NCBI GenBank assembly: GCA_949285735.1
Contig: CASEAQ010000002.1
Coordinates: 57,975 to 121,974, forward strand
DNA from: an uncultured Bacteroidales bacterium
GTDB lineage: Bacteria; Bacteroidota; Bacteroidia; Bacteroidales; Muribaculaceae
Reading direction: 5' to 3'
Length of the DNA stretch: 64,000 bases
The notes beneath the pieces are model-generated. The model was not told where the DNA came from. It did not search any database and saw only the letters and a list, made by a program, of their open reading frames with translations. The position numbers and the translations under genes were made by a program. Positions 43,923 to 52,327 of the stretch are shown in pieces (the stretch's first letter is position 1; each line of letters begins with the position of its first letter).

Positions 43923-45194
43923 ATGAAAACAATTGATGGACATGACGTGAAGATATTCACCGACAATATCGAGGTCGGTGCAGTGGAGCAAATAAGGCAA
44001 TTGCTTGCAATTGACGTGTTTGGCGGTTGCAAGATACGCATCATGCCCGACGTACATGCCGGGGCGGGCTGCGTGATAGGGTTCACGGGGAATCTTGGCG
44101 ACAAGGTGATTCCAAACATTGTGGGTGTTGACATAGGGTGTGGAATACAGGTGCAGCCGTTCAGGTTCGTGGGCGACATAGATTTCCATGCGCTTAATGA
44201 GTTTATCGTTGCCAATATACCGTCGGACAGGAATGTGCGCGAGGGCGATGTCATATTGCCGCAGCCATATATGGAACGGTATTCGCAGGCAAAGCAGTTG
44301 GTACAGGAGATGCGCTGCTTCCGTGAGTTTAAGGAAGTAAAGCGTCACTACAAGGCGATAGGGTCGCTTGGCGGCGGCAATCATTATATCGAAATCGATC
44401 ACGACGAGAATGGCGTGGGATATATTGCCGTCCACACTGGCAGCCGCAACATAGGCAAGCAAGTTGCCGATATTTACCAGAAATTGGCTGTAAAGATGCA
44501 GTCGGGGTGGGGCGAATTGATGCAAGAACAGAATGCCATGATAAAGGCATACAAGGAAGCCGGGCGCAAGAATGAGTTACAAGATGCCATACGGCAGTTG
44601 CACAATTCGTTCAAGATGCGTAAGCCGCCGATTCCTGCCGACTTGTGCTACTTGAGCGGAGAGGCGCGCGAAGACTATTTGCACGACATGCGCCTTTGCC
44701 AGCAATGGGCACGCATCAACCGCAGTGTGATTGTCGATTTGATAAGTGAGTTCCTATTGCGGCAAGAGTGGATGGAGATACCCGTTGGTGATGAGGCTTT
44801 TGCGCGATTTGAAAGTGTGCATAATTACATAGGCGATGATAATGTTATCCGCAAGGGTGCTATTTCGGCTCGTGCCGGAGAGCGTTGCATTATCCCGTTG
44901 AACATGCGCGATGGTGCGCTATTGTGTGTCGGCAAGGGCAACGAGGACTGGAACAACTCGGCTCCGCACGGGGCAGGGCGCATCATGAGCCGTGCCGAGG
45001 CGTTCAAGCGGATAGACATGGCAGCATTTCAGCAGTCGATGGCTGGAATTTATAGCGAAACTGTCAATGAGGACACCCGTGACGAGTCGCCGATGGTTTA
45101 CAAGTCCAAGGAGGAAATCATTGCCAATATCAAAGACACTGTGGAAATTGTCAAGGTGGTAAAGCCCGTGTTCAACTTCAAGGCTGCAATGTAA
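43923..45194 (+). CDS. rtcB: RtcB family RNA-splicing ligase
   Basis: 423 residues. RtcB joins 2',3'-cyclic phosphate and 5'-OH RNA ends with GTP and manganese. Metal and guanylylation motifs are present: MPDVHAGAGCVIG, NIVGVDIGCGIQ, LGGGNHYIEID, HTGSRNIG and NSAPHGAGRIMSR, with the guanylated histidine in APHGAG. No archease or RtcA gene is adjacent, and no dedicated regulator is seen. Confidence 0.93.
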   Translation: MKTIDGHDVKIFTDNIEVGAVEQIRQLLAIDVFGGCKIRIMPDVHAGAGCVIGFTGNLGDKVIPNIVGVDIGCGIQVQPFRFVGDIDFHALNEFIVANIPSDRNVREGDVILPQPYMERYSQAKQLVQEMRCFREFKEVKRHYKAIGSLGGGNHYIEIDHDENGVGYIAVHTGSRNIGKQVADIYQKLAVKMQSGWGELMQEQNAMIKAYKEAGRKNELQDAIRQLHNSFKMRKPPIPADLCYLSGEAREDYLHDMRLCQQWARINRSVIVDLISEFLLRQEWMEIPVGDEAFARFESVHNYIGDDNVIRKGAISARAGERCIIPLNMRDGALLCVGKGNEDWNNSAPHGAGRIMSRAEAFKRIDMAAFQQSMAGIYSETVNEDTRDESPMVYKSKEEIIANIKDTVEIVKVVKPVFNFKAAM

Positions 45195-45274
45195 CCCACT
45201 TGGCGAAATTCCCACAGATAGAGCATTTTGCGACCGCATTTAACTGTGCATTGTTGCCGAGGCGCACATGCCCG

Positions 45275-46417
45275 CTACTTGACAAACAGGGCTGTGAGGC
45301 GGCAGCGCGACATGAGCCATGTGATGGCGGTGCTTACGGCAAATGTCGTGGCGGCGATGCACAATATGCGCAGCCAGTAGGGGAGAGCGGCGGTGTCGAG
45401 CAGGTCGTAGCTCGGGAATATGAATGCAAAGTGGCACAGGTAGATACCAAACGTGAGCGAGGCGAGCTGTGACATCCACCGTCGTGGACGCATGGCAGCC
45501 TTCTGTGCGATGACGAAGATGGGCAGCGTCATCATAAATACGTTGATGCCAGTGAAGTACCACACGATTTCGAGGTAGGCGTAGTTGCCCGGGAAATGTT
45601 CTTGCGTGAGAATATAGCCGCCCGAGGTGATGGCATACCCAATGACAAACATCGGTATCATGATGGCGAGCGTCTTGCCCCAGCTCCAGCCGATGGGGTA
45701 CTTCTTGAGGTAGAATGCCAAGATGAGGTAGCCGACGAAGCCCGACAGGTAGTAGAATGTGCCATATATGTTCCAGTCGCACATTCCAAACAGCTCCATG
45801 TTGCCATAGTTGCCTTGGTAGCCAAGCACGGGGGCGAGCATCTTCAGGTAGGGCAGCACGAGCGACACGCCCCACAGCATGAGCACCGTCTTCAGCTCTT
45901 GGCGAGAGGCTTGTACGAGCCAGCTATTGAGAATGGGTATGAGCAGATAAAGCCCGATGAGCATATACAGATACCAAAGTGGCGTGGTGTCGAAATTGAA
46001 GTTGAATATGAACGTATAGATGCGTTGCACGAGCAGCAGCCCGGTGTAGCTTTCGGGGGCTACTTGCGGGTTTTGCGTGTCGGGGGAGACGAAATTGAAG
46101 TAGGTGAACATCAACACGGGCAGCACTACCGACCAAAAGATGAGTGGCGGAATGATGCGACCTATGCGCTTGCGGTAGAATGCCGTGAGGTTGTATGTCG
46201 GCGAAACGGGCAACAGCAACACGCCTGTCATCATGACGAACAGCGGTACACATGCCCGCACAAGGCTGCCGCAAAATACGCCGGTGAGGAATGAGGAGCG
46301 GTCGGCATCGAATTGAGCCACGAATGCGTCGCAACTGTGAGAAAATACTACAAGGAAGCAAGCCAATACTCGCAGGAAGTCGATCCACCCGATTTTTTCG
46401 TGTTCTGTCGTGTTCAT
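45275..46417 (-). CDS. Acyltransferase 3 family integral membrane protein
   Basis: 380 residues with about ten membrane segments. WIDFLRVLACFLVVFSHSCDAF carries the conserved Arg and catalytic His of the OafA/YrhL family, and YRKRIGRIIPPLIFWS is the second conserved stretch. Such proteins move acetyl or acyl groups onto surface sugars. No polysaccharide cluster is adjacent, so the substrate is unknown. Confidence 0.85.
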   Translation of the reverse strand: MNTTEHEKIGWIDFLRVLACFLVVFSHSCDAFVAQFDADRSSFLTGVFCGSLVRACVPLFVMMTGVLLLPVSPTYNLTAFYRKRIGRIIPPLIFWSVVLPVLMFTYFNFVSPDTQNPQVAPESYTGLLLVQRIYTFIFNFNFDTTPLWYLYMLIGLYLLIPILNSWLVQASRQELKTVLMLWGVSLVLPYLKMLAPVLGYQGNYGNMELFGMCDWNIYGTFYYLSGFVGYLILAFYLKKYPIGWSWGKTLAIMIPMFVIGYAITSGGYILTQEHFPGNYAYLEIVWYFTGINVFMMTLPIFVIAQKAAMRPRRWMSQLASLTFGIYLCHFAFIFPSYDLLDTAALPYWLRILCIAATTFAVSTAITWLMSRCRLTALFVK

Positions 46418-46589
46418 TTGTCGATAATGGTTGTTTAGGTCATGTTATGTAATATGGCGGTAAAAGTACGAAAAAACGCAAATTAAATCGGGCTCAAAAT
46501 CGTCAAAAATTATAAGAATCGCGACAAACAGACACTTTCATTAATAAATAGAGTGGAAGGGGTGTAATCGCAAATACGTTTATATGTAG

Positions 46590-46693
46590 TAGAGCCGTGG
46601 CGTGCTGCGGCTTGTATGTGCAAATTGTATTCAAGTTGTGTGGCAGATGGTTACGTTGTGGCGATAAACGAGCCGCGGCACGCCACGGCTCTA
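46590..46693. repeat. REP-like inverted repeat
   Basis: A 23-base arm at 46590-46612 beginning TAGAGCCGTGGCGTGC is complementary, with one mismatch, to 46671-46693, 58 bases apart. It is in the 370-base gap between the acyltransferase gene and the promoter at 46.8 kb, which is otherwise empty. GC-rich arms in an AT-rich gap suggest a mobile or repeated element. Confidence 0.6.
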
Positions 46694-46790
46694 CAAGTCA
46701 ACAATTAAGGCTTCCGTCTCCCCCCTATATTCCGTAATTCTCACTTTTGGCTGAAATGGTTGCGACGGTGTACTGAATATTGTGGAGGAT

Positions 46791-46821
46791 TTTGTGAGGA
46801 GCGGAAAAATGTATATATTTG
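46791..46821 (+). promoter_or_regulatory. Bacteroidetes-type promoter driving the structured RNA / four-gene operon
   Basis: TTTG (46791-46794), 19 bases, TATATTTG (46814-46821), a full match. Transcription should begin near 46828, more than 400 bases before the first start codon. Confidence 0.65.
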
Positions 46822-46827
46822 CATATC

Positions 46828-47165
46828 ACCCACGCCGTGCCATTACACACTGGTGGATGGAGCGGAGGGTGGGCGTACATACATAATGAAAGGCGTTTAC
46901 TTGACGCTTTGGTTTTGACAGCTTAAGAATCTCGCAAATTCCCAATCGGTTGGTCAAAAACAAAGCAACGGTGAATGCTTCCGTGGGTGTATTATATCAG
47001 GCTCACGCCGTGGCTTGTTGCGAAACGGGCGCATGGCGGTGGGAGTGTATCATATATATACATCGGCGTGGGGCTTTCGCGTTGCTCGTTTCGACTAACC
47101 GGGCAATGCGAGAGCCTTTAAGCTGTGGAACGGGCAACAAGCATCGGCTCCACGTTCTTTTTTTT
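46828..47165 (+). ncRNA. Candidate structured non-coding RNA or long riboregulatory leader
   Basis: Between the promoter and the first gene lie about 340 nt without a credible frame but with nested complementarity. GCTTGTTGC (47013-47021) pairs exactly with GCAACAAGC (47134-47142), extended outward by GCCG (47007-47010) with CGGC (47145-47148). Inside, CGAAACGGGC pairs with GCTCGTTTCG and GTGTAT with ATACAT. A separate hairpin is at 46890-46911. The structure ends in CCACG-TTC followed by eight T's (47158-47165), like an intrinsic terminator. Either an independent RNA or an attenuating leader of the operon starting at 47244. No known RNA family was recognised. Confidence 0.5.
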
Positions 47166-47243
47166 GCGTGTGCGGTAAATGAAAGAATCAATACTATAAA
47201 CCACATTTCTTGCATGGCAGCCGGCAGGAAGACGTAATGAGAT

Positions 47244-48047
47244 ATGGTTGCCAGTGTAAGGTTGCCTAAATGGCTTGATGGGTATATATATGGCGAGTTG
47301 GGCGCAAAATATTGTCGCTCAAACGCTGACATGACAGTTATCGACTGGGATAAGGACGATGTGCTTAATTATTTGGGAACTTATTTCCCGCGAAGCTATA
47401 CCGAGGCTTATTGTATCTATCGACAGCTTTTTTCTGCGTGTCCGGGCGATTGGGGATCGAGGCGGAATATATCGGTTTTTGATTTCGGTTGCGGCACGGG
47501 CGGCGAGATTATAGGGCTATTGGCTGCGATTGATGAATGTCTGCATGGCATGGAGGAAGTGGACATATATGCGATGGACGGAAACCTGCATGCACTCCGC
47601 CTGTTTGAAAAAGTGGTTGATGCCTATTCGAGTCGTTCGGAGCTTAGGATAAAATATCACGTAATACCTGTTAAAATTGATGACATATACGACTTGACGA
47701 TTCTCGACGCTGTGGTGCAAAGTCGGTTTGATATCGTGATGTCGGTAAAGGCAATATGTGAATTCGTTACCAAGGAGCAGTTTGAGGAAACCAACGCCTA
47801 TGAGTGTGTGGCTCGGTATTTCTTGCCTAAATTGAACGACGACGGTGTTATGCTGCTCATTGATGTGACCACTTATAGCAATGTGTCGCAAGAGTGGTTG
47901 CCAAAGATGCTCGACAGGGGATTATCGGCTGTCGATTGCCACATTGTGCTGCGCAATGATGGATATAGCCAAGTGTTTACAGTCGCGCACTCGCATTGCG
48001 TGAGAGACATAAGCAAAGTAGCATGGAGAATAATAAACAATAGATAA
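47244..48047 (+). CDS. Class I SAM-dependent methyltransferase-like protein
   Basis: 267 residues. ISVFDFGCGTGGEIIGLL (about 76-93) is a Rossmann SAM-binding motif I; the acidic residue after strand 2 is in IYAMDGN (D112), and FDIVMSVKAICEF (about 160) sits where motif IV falls. No DNA-methyltransferase catalytic motif (NPPY, SPPY or PC) is visible, so DNA base methylation is unlikely; RNA, protein or small-molecule targets are open. First gene of a four-gene unit: 3 bases to the helicase, then two 4-base overlaps. Target unknown. Confidence 0.6.
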   Translation: MVASVRLPKWLDGYIYGELGAKYCRSNADMTVIDWDKDDVLNYLGTYFPRSYTEAYCIYRQLFSACPGDWGSRRNISVFDFGCGTGGEIIGLLAAIDECLHGMEEVDIYAMDGNLHALRLFEKVVDAYSSRSELRIKYHVIPVKIDDIYDLTILDAVVQSRFDIVMSVKAICEFVTKEQFEETNAYECVARYFLPKLNDDGVMLLIDVTTYSNVSQEWLPKMLDRGLSAVDCHIVLRNDGYSQVFTVAHSHCVRDISKVAWRIINNR

Positions 48048-48050
48048 GCT

Positions 48051-49115
48051 ATGAAAAAGGATTGGATGATAAAGGAGTCGGAGCTTGATGACGACCAAAT
48101 CAAAATCTTAACGGCTGTGCTTGACAAGTCGTGTGTAGTAGCTGGGTGTGCCGGAAGCGGCAAGTCGGTGCTTGCATTGATAAAAGCACAGCGCATTCAG
48201 AAAGAGAGAGGTGATAATTACAAGATTATTGTTTTTACCAAGGCTTTGTGCGGATATATGAATTCGGGTCGCGAAGAACTTGGGTTGCATAATCAATTTT
48301 TGTATCATTGGCATTGGAAGCATCGGCTTGATTGTAGTCACGCTGATTACTTGATTGTGGACGAGATACAAGATTTCGAGGAAGAAGAGATAAAAGAGTT
48401 CATTAATGCGACAAACAAGCATTTCTTTTTCTTTGGAGATACAGCTCAGTCGATTTATGATGGGTTGAAAAATACTGTGTCTGTGGAGGCTATAGGTTAT
48501 ATTATGCTGAGAATGGAAAAACCTAAATATTTTGAATTGTACAGGAATTATCGCTTGCCGGTCGGGGTTGCAAAGTTGGCTCAATATGTTGGGGTTGATT
48601 TATCTCCATTTGAGGAGAGTACTTATAAAAGTACGTCACAAGCGGTGCCTCGAATATTGCGGTACGACAATCAGAAAGCACAGATTTTAGCGATAGGTAA
48701 AATTTTGGCGCGAAATTCCGCCATGACCGATTGTGCAATTCTTGTACCGCACAATGAAATGGTAAAGACTGTGGGAGCATTACTTGATGAATTAGGGGTG
48801 AACTATGAAATGCAATATAAAGACAAGGAAGATTTTCGCAAGAGTCGGTTTACATTGAATTTCTCGTCGTCAAATCCTAAAGTAATGACCTACCACAGCG
48901 CAAAAGGATTGCAATTTGAGACAGTGTTTCTTCCATTCATTGAAGACATCAACACATTTGGCACATCGAACAGAAAATCGTTATATGTGGCAATGACACG
49001 GACTTATAAAAATCTGTATATCATGTATAGTGGATATTTGCCTGAATTGTTGTCGAATATTCCGAGAGATTTGTATAAAACAACTGAAACAGATTTAGAA
49101 TTTGAAGAAATATGA
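48051..49115 (+). CDS. Short UvrD-like SF1 helicase/ATPase
   Basis: 354 residues. Motifs in order: Q-like LDDDQIKIL, Walker A AGCAGSGKSV (about 31-40), DEIQD (104-108), FGDTAQSIYDG (motif III), MTYHSAKGLQFETVFLP (motif V) and VAMTRTYKNLYI (motif VI). The full ATPase set is present, but the protein is about half the length of UvrD or Rep, so the inserted 1B/2B domains must be small or absent. Likely a nucleic-acid-stimulated motor or switch in this system. Stop overlaps the next start (ATGA). Confidence 0.82.
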   Translation: MKKDWMIKESELDDDQIKILTAVLDKSCVVAGCAGSGKSVLALIKAQRIQKERGDNYKIIVFTKALCGYMNSGREELGLHNQFLYHWHWKHRLDCSHADYLIVDEIQDFEEEEIKEFINATNKHFFFFGDTAQSIYDGLKNTVSVEAIGYIMLRMEKPKYFELYRNYRLPVGVAKLAQYVGVDLSPFEESTYKSTSQAVPRILRYDNQKAQILAIGKILARNSAMTDCAILVPHNEMVKTVGALLDELGVNYEMQYKDKEDFRKSRFTLNFSSSNPKVMTYHSAKGLQFETVFLPFIEDINTFGTSNRKSLYVAMTRTYKNLYIMYSGYLPELLSNIPRDLYKTTETDLEFEEI

Positions 49116-51037
49116 AAACATATTACATACCTACATCTACTCTTAATTTCAATAATATATTGTCGAGCGAAAGTATCTCGCCACAGGCTTTTTATGCCAA
49201 GCGAGGATTTGGATATTCGCGGTGGCAGTCGGTGGAGGAGAATGGTGTTGACAATGCCATTATTCTTTATGACAAGCCATTTGAGTTTGTGCGTCCACAA
49301 AGCGATGTTGAAGACCATCCGATGCTTGTCAAGATTGTTACTGATGAAGAGTTGCCGAAGTTGGCTGAGGGAATTTATTACTGTGACCACACTATTTATC
49401 TTTCACCGTGGTGGGCTAAGTTTATCTTTTTCTCCGAGCGAGACAAGCGGACTGCGTTATCGTTGTCGGACAGCAGCCTTGAAACTAAATTCATGATTTT
49501 TTATAAGCGATGTTTCGATGTGCGGCAAGGTTTGGGGCAATGGAATGGTAAGAAATGTAATTTCAATAAGGTAAATATTGAATTGAATGAGGCGGCAATA
49601 AAACGTGACCGCCAAATCAATAAGATGAAAGGACTGCTATATGGCTACTATATTGGTGCAATGCTTTCGACTTCACCCGAAAATGTTGCAACGTATGGCA
49701 TTTTGCAAGAATTGCAGAATATTTTTTCTGCCGTAATAGCTTCTGACTATAAAGCGACTCCACTCCAAGAGGAAAGAATGAACTACTTGCTGTCGAGAAT
49801 GCAAGAGCAAGAGCCCGTTATCAAGTATCTGAAAGAAATAGTGAAAGATGGGGTTGATATTGACAGTTCTATAAGCGGTTTAATTGCTCGTGGGGTAAGT
49901 TTCCCGTTTAAATACAAAAGTGAAATTATTCGCAGCTTGTTGTATGGAGGAGAGGAGCACAACGAGGCTATTTCTTGGCTGACGAGAAAAATAGAGCAGT
50001 TGAACAAGAAGATACAAAGTGAGACTACACTTTTAAGGATTGAAAATAAGGATGTTGTCGTAAAAGACTTGATGCTAAGCAAAATTTCAAATGCGGTAAT
50101 TGTCGAGGAAATGGAGCGAAGTGTGGTTTTGGCTTGGGTGAATGATGTGTTCTGCAAAGATGAATACAATGGGAGCATTGAGAATGTCAAAGCGCAACTC
50201 TCAGACGAAGTGACACGAAAAGCGAAAGAGGTGTATGAAAACAGGTGGGAAACCTGCGAGATGAAAACGCAATTGAATGAGATGCGCAAATATGTTGGTG
50301 GAGCTGATTCGTCGCTGCGGTGGGGTGATAATTTGCCGTCTGTTATTGCCGCAGTGCTTTCAAGCGGTGATGATTGGGAGCGGCTGTTGAGGCAAATGCG
50401 CTTGAAGTCGATGTGTAATTATAGCTTGGCATTTGCCATTTATGGTGGACTGGTAGGATTTGCCAATTTGACACGAGATTTCACCGATATACTGTTTGGA
50501 TACAAAGACAAGCAATATGTAACTAATGTTTATGTAGAATTGTTCGAGCAATTGATGGGCTATTCTCCTGTTGTAGAAGAATTTAGTGAAAATCAAGAGA
50601 TTGTTTCGAAAGATAATAAAATGCATGATGCGGAGAAGAATAACACTGCTTCGAGAGAGTCGCGCAATTTGTTGTGGAAAAGTAAGCAGAATAAACAAAA
50701 TCTTCAAGGCGAATTGAAATTTGCACCTGAAGAGTCGATACAGTTTAGTTTTCAATATATTGATGCAATAATGCAGCTAATCGTAGAGTATCATGGTAAA
50801 TTAAGAAAACTAAATGCTTTGCAACAGAAAAGTATTAAACGTGCTTTAAACTGGGTTCTAAATGAAAAATACGCAAAGGCGGATGTTAAAGGGAGGTTGT
50901 CTGATTTCTGGAAAGAATTGTATAGAAATAAGACAGAGCCGATGAAAGAAGAGAACCAATCTTGGATGATGGATCTTTATCAGAATGTTGATATTGATGG
51001 GATAATTAAATGTTTAGAAGCTAAATTTGTGAAATGA
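49112..51037 (+). CDS. Large protein of unknown family, third gene of the four-gene operon
   Basis: 641 residues; no family recognised. No signal peptide or membrane segment. The N-terminal 150 residues (opening MKTYYIPTSTLNFNNILSSE) look globular with many aromatics (IYLSPWWAKFIFFSE). The middle (about 170-400) is Lys/Glu-rich and probably helical, with coiled-coil-like stretches (WLTRKIEQLNKKIQSETTLL). The last 100 residues carry QYIDAIMQLIVEYHGKL and end in a helical tail. Base composition is visibly more AT-rich than flanking housekeeping genes. Overlap by 4 bases with both neighbours implies translation in fixed proportion to the helicase and the DUF1848 protein. Confidence 0.75.
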   Translation: MKTYYIPTSTLNFNNILSSESISPQAFYAKRGFGYSRWQSVEENGVDNAIILYDKPFEFVRPQSDVEDHPMLVKIVTDEELPKLAEGIYYCDHTIYLSPWWAKFIFFSERDKRTALSLSDSSLETKFMIFYKRCFDVRQGLGQWNGKKCNFNKVNIELNEAAIKRDRQINKMKGLLYGYYIGAMLSTSPENVATYGILQELQNIFSAVIASDYKATPLQEERMNYLLSRMQEQEPVIKYLKEIVKDGVDIDSSISGLIARGVSFPFKYKSEIIRSLLYGGEEHNEAISWLTRKIEQLNKKIQSETTLLRIENKDVVVKDLMLSKISNAVIVEEMERSVVLAWVNDVFCKDEYNGSIENVKAQLSDEVTRKAKEVYENRWETCEMKTQLNEMRKYVGGADSSLRWGDNLPSVIAAVLSSGDDWERLLRQMRLKSMCNYSLAFAIYGGLVGFANLTRDFTDILFGYKDKQYVTNVYVELFEQLMGYSPVVEEFSENQEIVSKDNKMHDAEKNNTASRESRNLLWKSKQNKQNLQGELKFAPEESIQFSFQYIDAIMQLIVEYHGKLRKLNALQQKSIKRALNWVLNEKYAKADVKGRLSDFWKELYRNKTEPMKEENQSWMMDLYQNVDIDGIIKCLEAKFVK

Positions 51038-52113
51038 AAGAAACTGCAAAAAATAAAGATAAGGTCGTAATCACGACTGATGCCGGGGAGCGTGTCGAGG
51101 CGACGGCTCCAGTGATAATTTCGGCAAGCAGGTCAACCGACATTCCGGCATTTTATGCCCGATGGTTTTTCAATCGGTTGGCACGAGGGTATTGTGCATG
51201 GTACAATCCGTTTAACCGACAAAAGATGTATGTGTCGTTTGAGCGGTGCAAAGTGGTTGTGTTCTGGACAAAGAACCCACGACCGATATTGCCGTTATTG
51301 CCCGAACTCGACAAGAGGGGGATTCATTACTATTTTCAAGTAACCCTTAACGACTATGTTGCAGAGGGCTTTGAGCCAAATGTTCCAAGCGTAGAGCAGA
51401 GGGTGGAAACATTCAAGCAATTGTCGGACATGATAGGGCGCGAACGCGTGATATGGCGGTTCGACCCTCTAATTGTGACCCCGAACATCACTCCGCGCAC
51501 GTTGCTTAGCCGAATATGGCGGGTTGGCAACTTGCTGAAGGGTTATACCGACAAGTTGGTGTTCAGCTTCGTCGATGTGAAGACTTATCGCAAGGTGCAG
51601 AATAACCTTGTGAAGGAAACCAGTTGTTTCACGAAAGAGAATGTTGACACCGCCGAGATGAGCGACTGGCAGCGCACCGAACTCGTGGAGGGGCTGGTGA
51701 AGCTGAGGGAGATATGGGCAGCGGAAGGGTGGAACTTGACCCTTGCCACGTGTGCCGAGGGTATCGACCTTGATGAATATGGAATCGAGCATAATCGTTG
51801 CATCGACGGAGAACTGATGGAACGGGTGTTTGGCGATGACAAGGAATTGGTGTATTATTTGCGCACGGGGAAATTGCCTGAGCTGCCGCGGCAAGGGGCG
51901 ATGTTCGAGCCTGCCATTGAGATACCCGACAAGCAGGCTAATTTGAAGGATAAAGGGCAGCGCAAGGTGTGTGGCTGCATGATTAGCAAGGATATAGGAA
52001 TGTATGACACGTGCCGCCACTTTTGCGTGTATTGCTATGCCAATACGAGCCGCGACTGTGTCAAGAGGAATGCTGCACGGCATAGCGACGATAGCGAGAG
52101 CCTGATTGACTAA
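51034..52113 (+). CDS. DUF1848 family iron-sulfur protein
   Basis: 359 residues. The opening ISASRSTDIPAFYARWFFNRL and KVVVFWTKNPRPILPLL are the hallmark of DUF1848. The C-terminal cluster CGCMISKDIGMYDTC then RHFCVYCYAN has five or more cysteines in the family pattern and should bind an Fe-S cluster, reminiscent of radical-SAM/photoproduct-lyase-like enzymes. WRFDPLIVTP is a further conserved segment. DUF1848 proteins can occur alone, so its fixed coupling to a helicase and a methyltransferase here is informative. Reaction unknown. Confidence 0.8.
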   Translation: MKETAKNKDKVVITTDAGERVEATAPVIISASRSTDIPAFYARWFFNRLARGYCAWYNPFNRQKMYVSFERCKVVVFWTKNPRPILPLLPELDKRGIHYYFQVTLNDYVAEGFEPNVPSVEQRVETFKQLSDMIGRERVIWRFDPLIVTPNITPRTLLSRIWRVGNLLKGYTDKLVFSFVDVKTYRKVQNNLVKETSCFTKENVDTAEMSDWQRTELVEGLVKLREIWAAEGWNLTLATCAEGIDLDEYGIEHNRCIDGELMERVFGDDKELVYYLRTGKLPELPRQGAMFEPAIEIPDKQANLKDKGQRKVCGCMISKDIGMYDTCRHFCVYCYANTSRDCVKRNAARHSDDSESLID

Positions 52114-52261
52114 GATTGCTCTGCCGTTAAACCCAAAGTCTGACGACCGATTTGGGTTAAAAAATCAAATGAGGGTGCGCCCAGATGGATTTGTAGGGGG
52201 CGTACCCTCATTCGCGTTGTGGCTAATACATTTTTTTCGGCGAAAAAAAACATCTTGATGC

Positions 52262-52292
52262 TTGTCTTTGTCGGAAATTAATAATATATTTG
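52262..52292 (+). promoter_or_regulatory. Bacteroidetes-type promoter of the SPFH operon
   Basis: TTG (52262-52264), 20 bases, TATATTTG (52285-52292), 36 bases before the SPFH start codon. Confidence 0.65.
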
Positions 52293-52293
52293 T

Positions 52294-52310
52294 GATACTA
52301 AAATAGTATC
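52294..52310. promoter_or_regulatory. Perfect palindrome at the SPFH transcription start: candidate operator
   Basis: GATACTA-AAA-TAGTATC: 7-base perfect arms, one base after the -7 box and covering the expected start. Size and symmetry suit a ribbon-helix-helix dimer pair, and an RHH protein is the second gene of this operon, so autoregulation is likely. Confidence 0.55.
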
Positions 52311-52327
52311 ATTTTAAATATAAAATT

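Noticed and set aside
46950-47332. Frames on both strands across the structured RNA region (95 and 109 codons)
   Set aside because: Composition is unlike a protein, starts are poor, and both overlap the paired stems; treated as shadows of the RNA.
52131-52170. AACCCAAA/TTTGGGTT hairpin as terminator of the DUF1848 operon
   Set aside because: The right arm is followed by A's, not T's, on the coding strand, so it is not an intrinsic terminator in that direction.
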